19,720 nt of DNA from Clostridia bacterium (GCA_900767195.1 CAAFYG010000118.1:1-19720), one strand, 5' to 3'; shown: positions 1 through 6,849, counted from the stretch's first letter. The notes: generated from the letters alone by a model not told the origin. Made by a program: numbers and translations.

Positions 1-648
1 ATTCCGGCTGCGCTCGTTCAAAAGCTCGGCAACAGGCTGCAATTCCGTATACTTCGAAGTCACGTTATCGTTCGCCGCCGCTTCTTCGGCAAGCTTTTTC
101 ACGGGCGAAACCACGATATTCGTGGCGATAAACGCCGCCGCCACGCACAGCATTAAAATCACCGCGAAAAACGAAGCCAAAGTAGGCAGAGTTTTCACGA
201 AAATCATCCAGTCGCTGTCGGTGGCGATCGCGATCCGCACCAGATACGCCCCGTCGAAATTCCGGCAGTAATACATCATGCTCTTTCCGATCGTCTCGCT
301 CGAACGCACCGCAAACCCGTTGCCGTTCACGCCGTTTTCGATCGCCTCGATAATCTCGGCTCGATCCGAATGATTTACATCTATCTTTTCGGCTTCGCTG
401 TCCGCAATCACATGTCCCTGCGCGTCCATAAACGTCACGCGCGCGCCGCCGATTTTTTCCGAAAACGCCTTCGCGCCCGCCTCGTTTCGCGGGTACTCGC
501 TCTCGTCGTACTCGTTCATGTACACGCTTAAATAATTTCTGCCGTCGTCCACCGAAGACTTATAATACACCTGCGTGCTTGCAAGACCGAAAATCAGCAC
601 GCAAAAAAGCGTAATTCCCAACGATAAAAGCCATACTCTCCACTTCAT
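1..648 (-). CDS. phoR: Sensor histidine kinase, PhoR-like, N-terminal part (cut by window edge)
   Basis: An open frame runs from an ATG at 646-648 to the left edge without a stop, giving 216 residues. What is visible is the sensor half of a two-component kinase: a membrane segment at about residues 5-25, an extracytoplasmic region of about 125 residues, a second membrane segment at about 155-180, then a SPVKKLAEEA stretch typical of the start of a HAMP or post-membrane linker. The histidine, ATPase and any PAS domains would lie outside the window, so kinase activity is inferred. It starts 39 bases after the response-regulator stop, in the usual PhoB-PhoR order, so it probably phosphorylates that regulator in response to phosphate supply via the Pst complex. 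The ribosome site is weak (GCGGTG). The family call is fairly secure; the gene name rests on the pst context. Confidence 0.8.
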   Translation of the reverse strand, partial: MKWRVWLLSLGITLFCVLIFGLASTQVYYKSSVDDGRNYLSVYMNEYDESEYPRNEAGAKAFSEKIGGARVTFMDAQGHVIADSEAEKIDVNHSDRAEIIEAIENGVNGNGFAVRSSETIGKSMMYYCRNFDGAYLVRIAIATDSDWMIFVKTLPTLASFFAVILMLCVAAAFIATNIVVSPVKKLAEEAAANDNVTSKYTELQPVAELLNERSRN

Positions 649-687
649 TTTTTTTCACCGCAATCTTCTTTGCCCGAAACCGATTTT

Positions 688-1335
688 TCAATCGGCAAGT
701 TTATACCCCACGCCGAATACCGTTTCGATTTTCACGCCCAGTTTTCTAAGGCGCGCCACGTGATTATCAAGCGTTCTCGTTTCGCCGATATCGTACCCCC
801 ACACGTCGGTTAAAAGCCGATCGCGCGAAAGTACTTTGCCCTTGTTTTCCATCAGCACGCGTAAAAGCTCGTACTCTTTCCTGTTCAGAGCCTCCGCCTT
901 GCCGCCGATCATACACTCAAACGTTTCCGTATTCAAAGTCACGTTCCCCGCCGCAAGCACGGCAGGCTTTTGCTTATCCCTGAGCCGCGCGTTCACCCGC
1001 GCCGTCAGTTCCAGCACCGAAAACGGCTTCGCAATGTAATCGTCCGCGCCCATATTCAACCCGTTCACTTTGTCCTCTTCTTTCGAAAGCGCGGAAAGCA
1101 TAATACAGCTCACTTCCGGGTACTTGCTTTTCACGAATTTCAGCGCGTTTAGACCGCTGCCGTCGGGGAGCATAATATCGAGCAGCGCCACGTCCGGGCG
1201 TTCTTCGCTCACGCCCTCTTCAAAACTTTTCACCGTGGAAAACGCGCGGAAAGATAGCCCGTTCATTTCGAGAGCCACTTTGATCAATCCGCAAATGCTC
1301 GTATCGTCCTCTAAAATATACACCTTGCCTTTCAT
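688..1335 (-). CDS. phoB: Response regulator, PhoB/OmpR family
   Basis: This 215-residue protein has a complete receiver domain (residues 1-118) and a winged-helix DNA-binding domain (about 125-215). Receiver residues are present: acidic cluster E9-D10-D11, phospho-acceptor D53 in LLDIMLPDGSG, S81 and K103 in the IAKPF motif. The C-terminal half has the OmpR-type pattern (NRKEYELLRVLMENKGKVLSRDRLL, VWGYD, RTLDNHVARLRKL, VFGVGYKL). It probably activates pst and other phosphate-starvation promoters when phosphorylated by the adjacent kinase. An AAGGACGG ribosome site precedes the ATG, and an extended -10 box lies just upstream, so it may have its own promoter besides read-through from pstB. The family is certain; the phosphate role comes from its position in the pst operon. 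Confidence 0.9.
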   Translation of the reverse strand: MKGKVYILEDDTSICGLIKVALEMNGLSFRAFSTVKSFEEGVSEERPDVALLDIMLPDGSGLNALKFVKSKYPEVSCIMLSALSKEEDKVNGLNMGADDYIAKPFSVLELTARVNARLRDKQKPAVLAAGNVTLNTETFECMIGGKAEALNRKEYELLRVLMENKGKVLSRDRLLTDVWGYDIGETRTLDNHVARLRKLGVKIETVFGVGYKLAD

Positions 1336-1368
1336 CGTTTCACCGTCCTTGCCGCCTTTTATATCGAA

Positions 1369-1377
1369 ATTATATCA
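1369..1377 (-). promoter_or_regulatory. Extended -10 promoter element upstream of the response regulator
   Basis: On the minus strand the bases read TGATATAAT, a perfect -10 hexamer with the upstream TG. The start codon is 34 bases downstream. The -35 region, 17 bases upstream, is poor (TGTACT), which is common for extended -10 promoters. It would let the two-component pair be made at a basal level apart from the pst genes. Confidence 0.5.
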
Positions 1378-1434
1378 CACTTTGAAAAATTAGTACAGCG
1401 TTCGGCGTAACCTTTTCGATACAATCTCAAAAAA

Positions 1435-2226
1435 TCAACCGAATCGGCCGTTAATATAATCGTCCGTGCGCTTATCCGAAGGATGCGCGAAAAGCTTCTT
1501 CGTTTCGTCCGCTTCGATCATTTCGCCCAGCAAAAAGTACGCCGTTTTATCCGCGATACGAAACGCCTGCTGCATGTTGTGCGTCACCATAATAATGGTA
1601 ATGCGGTTTTTCAGCTCGGCGCAAAGCTCTTCGATTTTGCCCGTGGAAATGGGATCGAGCGCGCTCGTCGGCTCGTCCATCAGAAGAATCTGCGGCTCAA
1701 CGGCAAGCGAACGCGCAATGCAAAGCCGCTGCTGCTGACCGCCCGAAAGACCGAGCGCCGATTTATTCAACCGATCTTTCATTTCATCCCACATCGCCGC
1801 GCCCTTCAAAGATTCTTCCACGATGCCGTCCAGCACGGAACGCGCCTTAATGCCGAACGTCCGCGGACCGTACGCGATATTATCGTATACGCTCATCGCC
1901 AGCGGATTGGGGCGCTGAAACACCATGCCCACGTTTTTGCGAAGCCGCGCGAGATCGGTGTTTTTCGCGTAAATATCGGTGCTGCCCACCTTCACTTCGC
2001 CCGTAATTTTGCAGCCTTCCACCAGATCGTTCATGCGATTCAGCGATTTTAAAAGCGTAGACTTTCCGCACCCCGAAGGACCGATCAGCGCCGTCAGCTT
2101 ATTTTTCGGAAAATCGAGATAAATGCTTTTCAGGGCGTGAAAATTGCCGTAATACAAATTCAGCTCTTTCACCGATACGGCGGTATCGCCGCTTAAATCG
2201 AATTTTTCAATCACGTGATTTTTCAT
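1435..2226 (-). CDS. pstB: Phosphate ABC transporter ATP-binding protein PstB
   Basis: This 263-residue protein, of normal length for the family, powers high-affinity phosphate import at the inner face of the membrane. All ATPase motifs are visible: Walker A GPSGCGKST (49-57), Q-loop around MVFQRPNPLAMSVYDN (about 101-116), signature LSGGQQQR (160-167), Walker B LLMDEP (181-186) with the catalytic glutamate E185, and the switch histidine H216 in VTHNMQQ. The Q-loop and MSVYDNIAYGPR are PstB hallmarks. It lies 286 bases after the fused permease gene, separated by a large palindromic element. A phoU gene, which usually follows pstB, is not found; the response regulator comes next. The ATG at 2224-2226 has an AAGGA site about 15 bases upstream, somewhat far. 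The identification is secure. Confidence 0.97.
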   Translation of the reverse strand: MKNHVIEKFDLSGDTAVSVKELNLYYGNFHALKSIYLDFPKNKLTALIGPSGCGKSTLLKSLNRMNDLVEGCKITGEVKVGSTDIYAKNTDLARLRKNVGMVFQRPNPLAMSVYDNIAYGPRTFGIKARSVLDGIVEESLKGAAMWDEMKDRLNKSALGLSGGQQQRLCIARSLAVEPQILLMDEPTSALDPISTGKIEELCAELKNRITIIMVTHNMQQAFRIADKTAYFLLGEMIEADETKKLFAHPSDKRTDDYINGRFG

Positions 2227-2251
2227 AGTTTTCAGATTTTTTCCTTTTTGT

Positions 2252-2530
2252 TATGCCGGGCAAGAATAATACAAACCGTGGTTTTACGGCGTGTTTTTGG
2301 TTAATACTGTGTTCCGCTCGCGGCTTATACTTGTGTATTAACCCGCTCGCACGCCTTGTCTTAACCTAAAAACGCGGCGTAAAACTTGCACGCAACCAAA
2401 ACGCCGCTATTTTCGATAATTTTTGGTGAAGGCGAACGAAGGTGTATACAAATACATCGAGCGAGCATTTGCCAAAAAGTGCGTAAATAGCGGCGTTTTG
2501 GCATGGTTCGTATTATTCTCGTCCGGCATA
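2252..2530. repeat. Nested palindromic element between pstCA and pstB (MITE-like or structured RNA)
   Basis: The outer arms, 2252-2280 and 2502-2530, are inverted repeats agreeing at 25 of 29 bases, all differences being transitions. Inside are two adjacent palindromes. Hairpin A pairs 2281-2304 with 2361-2385 (two mismatches, one bulge). Hairpin B pairs 2396-2412 with 2485-2501 (17 bp, perfect). The 10 bases between them (TTGCACGCAA) are themselves a mini inverted repeat. GGTTAA at 2299-2304 can pair with either of two partners, so alternative folds exist. The right arm contains the last codons and stop of pstCA. The outer arms end in TA on both sides, which would fit insertion at a TA target by an IS630/Tc1-type element, but this is weak. 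No transposase is nearby. Confidence 0.65.
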
Positions 2531-4276
2531 GAGATATTGCACAAAAGATACCAGCAGATTCAAAACGATCACGAATACAAGCAGAACGCTTGCCGTAGCG
2601 TAAGCTTCGTTCACCTGCAAACCGTTACTCATAAATTTCCATACGAGTACCGCAAAGCTCGCCGCGCCGTCTGAATAGCCTTCCGGCACAAACGTGGAAG
2701 CCGATCCCACGGTGAAGATCAACGCCGCGCTTTCGTTCACGATCCGCCCGATCGAAAGAATAATCGAAGTCACAATGCCCGAAATCGCCTGCGGCAGCAC
2801 CACTTTAAAGGTAGTGCGAAGTTTTCCCGCGCCGAGCGCAAGACTCGCCTCTCTCATGCTGTCCGGCACTTCGGAAAGACTTTGCTCCGTGCTTCGTATC
2901 ACGGTGGGCAGAATCATCAACGCAAGCGTTATGCCGCCCGCGCGCAGCGAATACCCGAACCCCAGCCCTTTCACGAAAAACACCATGCCGAAAAGCCCGA
3001 ACACAATCGAGGGAATCCCCGCAAGCGTATCTACGAAAAGCCGCACTATTTTCACAAACGTACTGCTTTTTTTCGCGTACTCGTTCAAGTAAATCGCCGC
3101 GCCCACGCCAAGGGGCAAAGCGATGAAAAGCGCGAGTCCCACAAGCATGATCGTGGAAACGAACGCGGGCGCAAGCGTAGTATGCGCGTTGCCGCTTTTA
3201 CCGAACAGGAAATCGAAGCTTAAATACGGCACGCCTTTCACGAATACGAACACCACCGCAAAAGCGAGAATAAAAGCCACAAGCACCGCCACGATCCAGG
3301 AAATCACGAATAAAATATCCTGCGCGCTGCCCGTGCGGCGATAGCTGCGCACCTCCTCGCGGTTTTCGCTTTCGCGGATACGGCGCGAGAAAAATTTGTT
3401 GCCCTCTCTCGGCTTTTTCACGGCGGTAAGGCACACGTTCAAAAGCAAAATCAGCACGAGCAGCACGAAGCCGTCGGCAATCAGCGCGGATTGCTCGGCA
3501 GGCGCGGCGTAACCCCAATTCTGCACGATATTGCTCGTCAGCGTGGTAAACGGCACAAACGCGCCCGAAGGATAGCCCGAGCCGTTCCCCACGATCATCT
3601 GCACCGCCATCGTTTCGCCGATCGCTCTGCCGATCCCGAGAATCACGGCGGAAATCACACCGCTTTTCGCCGCGGGGAATAAAACCCGCCACACCGCCTG
3701 ATTTTTCGTGCAGCCTAAGCCGAGCGCGCCTTCGTAGTAGTGCATCGGCACGGCTTCCAGCGAGTTTTTCGTAATCGAAGCGATCGTAGGCAGAATCATC
3801 ACCGAAAGAATCAGCGTACAGGCGAGAAGACCGAACCCCGCGTTATTCGGGTGAAAGATTTTCACGAGCAGCGGCATTAAAAACTTATAGCCGAAAAGCC
3901 CGTACACAATCGACGGAATCCCCGCCAGAAGGTTTACAATCTGCGTATAGATTTTTTTCAGCGGGCGCGGACAGTAGAATACCAGCCAGATCGCCGTAAA
4001 TACGGCAAGCGTGCCGCCGAAAAGCGTTGCGCAGATCGTTAAAACGAACGTGCCTGCAATCATTCTCCAGATGCCGAACGTCTGCGATTTTGCCGACCAT
4101 TCGCTGCCGAAAATGAATTTAAGTACGCCGGATCTTCTGAATGCGGGTACGCTTGCGTATAAGAGATACCCTACGATCGTAAACACGGCAAGCACGGAAA
4201 ACGCCGCAAGCAGCGCGAATACGCATCTTGCAACGCTTTCCTTCGATATGAATTTTTTCTTTGCTTGTGCTATCAT
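2513..4276 (-). CDS. pstCA: Fused phosphate ABC transporter permease PstC-PstA
   Basis: One uninterrupted frame of 587 residues carries both membrane subunits that are normally two proteins of about 280-300 residues. Residues 1-290 are PstC-like: first membrane segment about 15-40, LLAGIPSIVYGLFG at 117-130, and a permease EAA-type loop at about 182-222 (EGALGLG to GRAIGET). Residues about 320-587 are PstA-like: membrane segment 321-347, DTLAGIPSIVFGLFG at 416-430, and a second loop at 475-516 (REASLALG to GRIVNES). A charged linker of about 30 residues (288-320) joins them. Both halves keep their key motifs, so the protein should form the whole phosphate channel and bind two PstB subunits. 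The ATG has a GCGGAAAAG ribosome site. The final codons lie in an arm of the downstream palindrome. The fusion is seen directly; its effect is unknown. Confidence 0.93.
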   Translation of the reverse strand: MIAQAKKKFISKESVARCVFALLAAFSVLAVFTIVGYLLYASVPAFRRSGVLKFIFGSEWSAKSQTFGIWRMIAGTFVLTICATLFGGTLAVFTAIWLVFYCPRPLKKIYTQIVNLLAGIPSIVYGLFGYKFLMPLLVKIFHPNNAGFGLLACTLILSVMILPTIASITKNSLEAVPMHYYEGALGLGCTKNQAVWRVLFPAAKSGVISAVILGIGRAIGETMAVQMIVGNGSGYPSGAFVPFTTLTSNIVQNWGYAAPAEQSALIADGFVLLVLILLLNVCLTAVKKPREGNKFFSRRIRESENREEVRSYRRTGSAQDILFVISWIVAVLVAFILAFAVVFVFVKGVPYLSFDFLFGKSGNAHTTLAPAFVSTIMLVGLALFIALPLGVGAAIYLNEYAKKSSTFVKIVRLFVDTLAGIPSIVFGLFGMVFFVKGLGFGYSLRAGGITLALMILPTVIRSTEQSLSEVPDSMREASLALGAGKLRTTFKVVLPQAISGIVTSIILSIGRIVNESAALIFTVGSASTFVPEGYSDGAASFAVLVWKFMSNGLQVNEAYATASVLLVFVIVLNLLVSFVQYLYAGRE

Positions 4277-4304
4277 TTTTTCTTTTCCGCTTTATAATAT
4301 TCTT

Positions 4305-4380
4305 CCGTCGGCTTTTCCGCCGACGGATTTTCTCTTTGGCGCGGCTTGCCTTCTTTCCCGCGCCGTATAAGAGCGCTCTT
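4305..4380. promoter_or_regulatory. Three inverted repeats in the pstS-pstCA gap
   Basis: The 122-base gap contains three palindromes. CCGTCGGC (4305-4312) pairs with GCCGACGG (4319-4326) around a six-base loop. GGCGCGG (4338-4344) pairs with CCGCGCC (4358-4364). AAGAGCGCTCTT (4369-4380) is a perfect 12-base palindrome just after the pstS stop. None is followed by a T-run on the minus strand, so they are not standard terminators. They could protect the 3' end of pstS mRNA or cause partial termination, so that more binding protein than permease is made. Confidence 0.5.
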
Positions 4381-4398
4381 TCGCCCCGTTTAAGCCGA

Positions 4399-5232
4399 TT
4401 ATTTCATCGTGATATAGCCGGCTTTCGAAATCACCGTCTGCGCGCTTGTTCCCATAATGTAATCGTAGAAGCCCTGCGCCGCTTCGGAAAGCGTCTTGCC
4501 GTCTTTGAGTACGATCACAAACGGACGCTGCAACGCATACGAGCCGCTCTTGATGTTTGCCACGGTGCATTCAACGCCGTCCAGGCTCACCGCTTTCACG
4601 GTATCGTTGAGACTGCCGTAAGAAATGTAACCGATGCTGTTTTTCGAAGTTTTGATCGTCTCGATCACATTGCCCGTTTCGGCAAGCGTGGCAACGTCTT
4701 TGAAATAGCCGTTCTCGATTTTCAGAAGTTCGTCGAATGCGGAGCGCGTACCGCTCGAAGCGTCTCTGCCCACCGCCGCCGAAATCGAAGTATCGGGGAT
4801 CGCCGTACCTGCTTCGTATAAAGCTTTCACGTCGGCTTTCTTCACGTCCGTCACGGCGCTGTCCTTATTCACGATCAGCGCGATGCCGTCCATGCAAAGC
4901 GGTTCGCCCTTCACGCCCGTCTCGCTCGCTTTCAGTCCGCGGGAAGACATTCCGAAATCGTTCAGATCGCTCTGCGCGTCGGAAATCCCCGCGCCCGAAG
5001 AAGACATATTCACGGTGATTCTCACGTCGTGATCCTGCTCGTAAGCCGCCGCGAGTTTTTCCATGAGCGGCGTCACGGAAGACGAGCCGGAAATCGTAAC
5101 TTTTTTATTTTTGTCTTTCTTGCCGCCGCACGCGCCGAGGATCGCGCCGCTCATAAGAAGTGCCGCCGCGCACAGCACGGATACAACTTTCTTCGCCTGA
5201 TTCTTCATTTGTTTTTCATTTTGCTTTTTCAT
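4399..5232 (-). CDS. pstS: Phosphate-binding lipoprotein PstS
   Basis: This 277-residue protein begins with a basic, hydrophobic signal and a lipobox (LGAC) whose cysteine is C35, so it should be anchored outside the membrane as the phosphate receptor for the Pst importer. Family signatures for phosphate contact are present: ISGSSSVTP (about 48-55), SSSGAG (77-82), and RDASSGTRSAF (156-166), with SRG near 97-99. The length fits the short Gram-positive type. It is the first gene of the pst operon, 122 bases before the fused permease. The ATG at 5230-5232 is favoured over the internal M9 because a GGAG ribosome site lies about 10 bases upstream of it. A candidate Pho box and -10 element lie within about 125 bases upstream. 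The identification is secure. Confidence 0.95.
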   Translation of the reverse strand: MKKQNEKQMKNQAKKVVSVLCAAALLMSGAILGACGGKKDKNKKVTISGSSSVTPLMEKLAAAYEQDHDVRITVNMSSSGAGISDAQSDLNDFGMSSRGLKASETGVKGEPLCMDGIALIVNKDSAVTDVKKADVKALYEAGTAIPDTSISAAVGRDASSGTRSAFDELLKIENGYFKDVATLAETGNVIETIKTSKNSIGYISYGSLNDTVKAVSLDGVECTVANIKSGSYALQRPFVIVLKDGKTLSEAAQGFYDYIMGTSAQTVISKAGYITMK

Positions 5233-5291
5233 TTACTTTTTCTCCTTCAAGTCTTTTTTTTATTTTTTTCCTTTCGACTTTCTACGCATAT

Positions 5292-5353
5292 AGAATAAAA
5301 CCCGCTCGTAAAAAAATCGCGTAAAAAATTGTAATAAAAATGTAAAATGTAAA
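5292..5353 (-). promoter_or_regulatory. Candidate Pho box and promoter of pstS
   Basis: On the minus strand this stretch has repeated TT(T/A)ACA-like hexamers: TTTACA at 5348-5353 and 5341-5346, ATTACA at 5330-5335, and TTTACG at 5320-5325 and 5307-5312. Start-to-start spacings are 7, 11, 10 and 13 bases. Bacillus PhoP binds TT(A/C/T)ACA direct repeats at about 11-base spacing, so the 11 and 10 steps fit best. A -10-like TATTCT lies at 5292-5297, about 60 bases before the pstS start codon. Assignment is by pattern and position only. Confidence 0.45.
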
Positions 5354-5379
5354 AAGACTGCCGAAAAAATAAAAAAGTC

Positions 5380-5570
5380 TTGCAATTTCGAGAGTTTTTC
5401 TTCGAATTTGCAAGCTTTTTCTGCCGAATTCAAGCGTTTTTCTATTGTTTTTAAGGCTTTTTCGGGTGTTTTTAAGGCTGTTTCGGTTGTTTTTAAGGCT
5501 GTTTCGAGACTTTTTCAGCCTGTTTTCGGGCATTTTCAGGGCTTTTTCGGGGCTTTTGAGCCTTTTTTAG
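5380..5570. repeat. Degenerate 21-bp tandem repeat array upstream of pstS
   Basis: About nine units of 21 bp (one of 22) follow one another. On the plus strand, boundaries fall at 5380, 5401, 5422, 5443, 5464, 5485, 5506, 5528 and 5549. The best-kept units read TGTTTTTAAGGCTGTTTC plus three variable bases. Most units carry two T-runs about 10-11 bases apart, so the T-tracts recur once per helical turn, the arrangement known to bend DNA. A minus-strand frame at 5282-5533 translates the array into seven-residue repeats (SLKNNRN, SLKNTRK) followed by a hydrophobic tail. It lacks a ribosome site and runs into the pstS control region, so I do not call it a gene. Confidence 0.7.
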
Positions 5571-5582
5571 ATGTTTTTTAGG

Positions 5583-6260
5583 TTATTTACGGCAAAAAAG
5601 CGGCAAAGAAGTGGTAAATTCAATCAGTTTTCCCTCATGCAGAAAGTATTTCAGCGCGGCTTTCGTCACCTGTTTCGAAAGACGCACGGGTACGCCGCCG
5701 TAAGTTTCCGCACGCGTATTTACGGGGATTTTCTGTCCGATCGGGTACGGATCGGAGGGGCGTAAAAGCAGTGCGTCGCCCGCCGCATACAGATTTTCGG
5801 CGGAAAAAACGCCGTTTTCGGTGTAAAAAAGGCTTAAAATGCCGTTTTTTAACAAAATATCGGTTAATTTTCCGCAGTACAAGCCGTTTGTGGAATACAC
5901 GGGTTTTCCTATCGTCAGGCGCTGCGTACCTTTGGGCGAACAAGGGCGCACATTGTCGGGAACGATGCGCCATGCGGAAATTCTCGCCGCGCCGAACGGC
6001 AGATAAATTTCCGCCGCCTCACCCATCTTCACAATAAAATGACGAATTTTTCCTCCCCCCGCAACCGTCACTCCTACCACCGGCAACAGCCCTCCATCGG
6101 GAAAAACGATCGGTTTACTCAAAATTTGGCTCAATTTCAGCTTCGGAAACTCGCCCGGACGGTATTCCGCGCGACTTTGCGGCATTTTTTTCGTTTGGCA
6201 GATATTCGATACATTTTCGCTTTCGCGCGTGTGCACACCCATAAAATCGTTGATTGGCAT
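5583..6260 (-). CDS. Hypothetical protein with two PRC-barrel-like domains
   Basis: This 225-residue protein has no signal peptide or membrane segment. Two stretches resemble PRC-barrel beta domains: about residues 40-100 (LKLSQILSKPIVFPDGGLLP onward) and 115-167 (GKPVYSTNGLYCGKLTDILL, ending GDALLL). PRC barrels occur in RimM and in YlmC/YmxH-type sporulation proteins of clostridia, usually as protein- or RNA-contact modules, so a structural or regulatory role is possible, but no specific function can be named. The N-terminal 35 residues and the C-terminal 50 match nothing I recognise. The ATG at 6258-6260 has an AAAGGGGAC ribosome site and a good extended -10 box upstream, so the gene is probably expressed alone. 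It ends next to the 21-bp repeat array. Domain assignment is by pattern and moderately sure. Confidence 0.6.
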   Translation of the reverse strand: MPINDFMGVHTRESENVSNICQTKKMPQSRAEYRPGEFPKLKLSQILSKPIVFPDGGLLPVVGVTVAGGGKIRHFIVKMGEAAEIYLPFGAARISAWRIVPDNVRPCSPKGTQRLTIGKPVYSTNGLYCGKLTDILLKNGILSLFYTENGVFSAENLYAAGDALLLRPSDPYPIGQKIPVNTRAETYGGVPVRLSKQVTKAALKYFLHEGKLIEFTTSLPLFCRK

Positions 6261-6292
6261 AAAAATTGTCCCCTTTTCGTGACTTTACAGGC

Positions 6293-6301
6293 ATTATATC
6301 A
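6293..6301 (-). promoter_or_regulatory. Extended -10 promoter of the PRC-barrel-like gene
   Basis: The minus strand reads TGATATAAT, a perfect -10 box with an upstream TG, 32 bases before the start codon. The -35 region is T-rich without a clear TTGACA. The same extended -10 occurs upstream of the response regulator. Confidence 0.55.
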
Positions 6302-6371
6302 TAAAAATTTCGTTGAAAAAGGAAAATAAAAAAATTTTTTTGACGTTTTTTGCAAAAGTGATATAAATCGC

Positions 6372-6400
6372 TTGCCAAAAACAAAAAAGTTTGCTAAAAT
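6372..6400 (+). promoter_or_regulatory. Promoter of the tRNA-Gln gene
   Basis: TTGCCA at 6372-6377 and TAAAAT at 6395-6400 are separated by exactly 17 bases, a near-consensus sigma-A promoter. Transcription should start near 6407, leaving a leader of about 58 bases before the mature tRNA. Confidence 0.75.
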
Positions 6401-6464
6401 ATTGCCGTTACATTTGAGTAGCGAGCGTGTTACGAAAAGCGCGCCGCGAAACAGCGCTGAATAT

Positions 6465-6540
6465 TGGGGTATCGCCAAGCGGTAAGGCAACGGACTCTGA
6501 CTCCGTCACTTCGTTGGTTCGAATCCAGCTACCCCAGCCA
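6465..6540 (+). tRNA. tRNA-Gln (anticodon CTG), CCA encoded
   Basis: The 76 bases fold as a complete tRNA. The acceptor stem pairs TGGGGTA (6465-6471) with TACCCCA (6530-6536), followed by discriminator G and an encoded CCA. The anticodon stem ACGGA/TCCGT (6490-6494, 6502-6506) encloses loop CTCTGAC with anticodon CTG at 6497-6499, which reads CAG (glutamine). The T arm contains GGTTCGAATCC. It is the only tRNA in the window and has its own promoter and terminator. Confidence 0.97.
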
Positions 6541-6543
6541 TTC

Positions 6544-6588
6544 TTATCGGATTTTGTGCATTTTGTGCATAAATTCCGATAATTTTTT
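6544..6588 (+). terminator. Rho-independent terminator of tRNA-Gln
   Basis: TTATCGGATTTTGTGCA pairs with TGCATAAATTCCGATAA (stem of about 17 bp with one mismatch and one G-U type pair), loop TTTTG, followed by six T bases and a further T-rich run. It begins four bases after the tRNA CCA. Confidence 0.88.
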
Positions 6589-6636
6589 GTTCTTTTTTGC
6601 TTTTCCGATGCATCTGTTATCTCAAATTCGAATGTG

Positions 6637-6672
6637 AATTTGGGAGTAAATTTGGGAGTGAATTCGGGAGTA
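6637..6672. repeat. Three tandem 12-bp repeats
   Basis: AATTTGGGAGTA, AATTTGGGAGTG and AATTCGGGAGTA follow head to tail, with a weaker fourth copy after. They lie in non-coding sequence 50 bases past the tRNA terminator. No function is evident; slippage could explain them. Confidence 0.75.
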
Positions 6673-6849
6673 AAATCCGAGTGAAATCAATCGTTATTTA
6701 TTCTCGCTTTTTCCCCTGTACGCAAAGCGTGAGACGGAAATCTTTTCGACTCACGCCTAAATCGAAGTATTCACGAATCCCATTTCAGATAGTCTACTTT
6801 CAAAGCTTCTTTTAATTGAAATTCTCTCGAAAAATCCGTATATGTATAC
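6673..6849. other. Non-coding stretch with one hairpin
   Basis: I see no convincing gene here. GCGTGAG (6727-6733) pairs with CTCACGC (6750-6756), with two further C-G pairs inside. There is no T-run on either side, so it is a weak candidate for the end of the minus-strand glycan operon. Confidence 0.4.

Noticed and set aside
2252..2530. CRISPR-like array or insertion sequence in the pst operon
   Set aside because: The repeats are inverted rather than regularly spaced direct copies, and the element is too short for a transposase.
2423..2674. 83-aa plus-strand frame across the palindrome and pstCA end
   Set aside because: It is antisense to pstCA and spans the palindrome; the translation shows no known features.
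5282..5533. 83-aa minus-strand frame with heptad repeats and a hydrophobic tail
   Set aside because: It has no ribosome site, is a translation of the T-rich 21-bp array, and its end overlaps the likely Pho box and promoter of pstS.
5549..5570. Small plus-strand hairpin GGCTTTTGAGCC followed by T bases as a terminator
   Set aside because: The stem has only four pairs, no plus-strand gene lies upstream, and it is the last unit of the 21-bp array.
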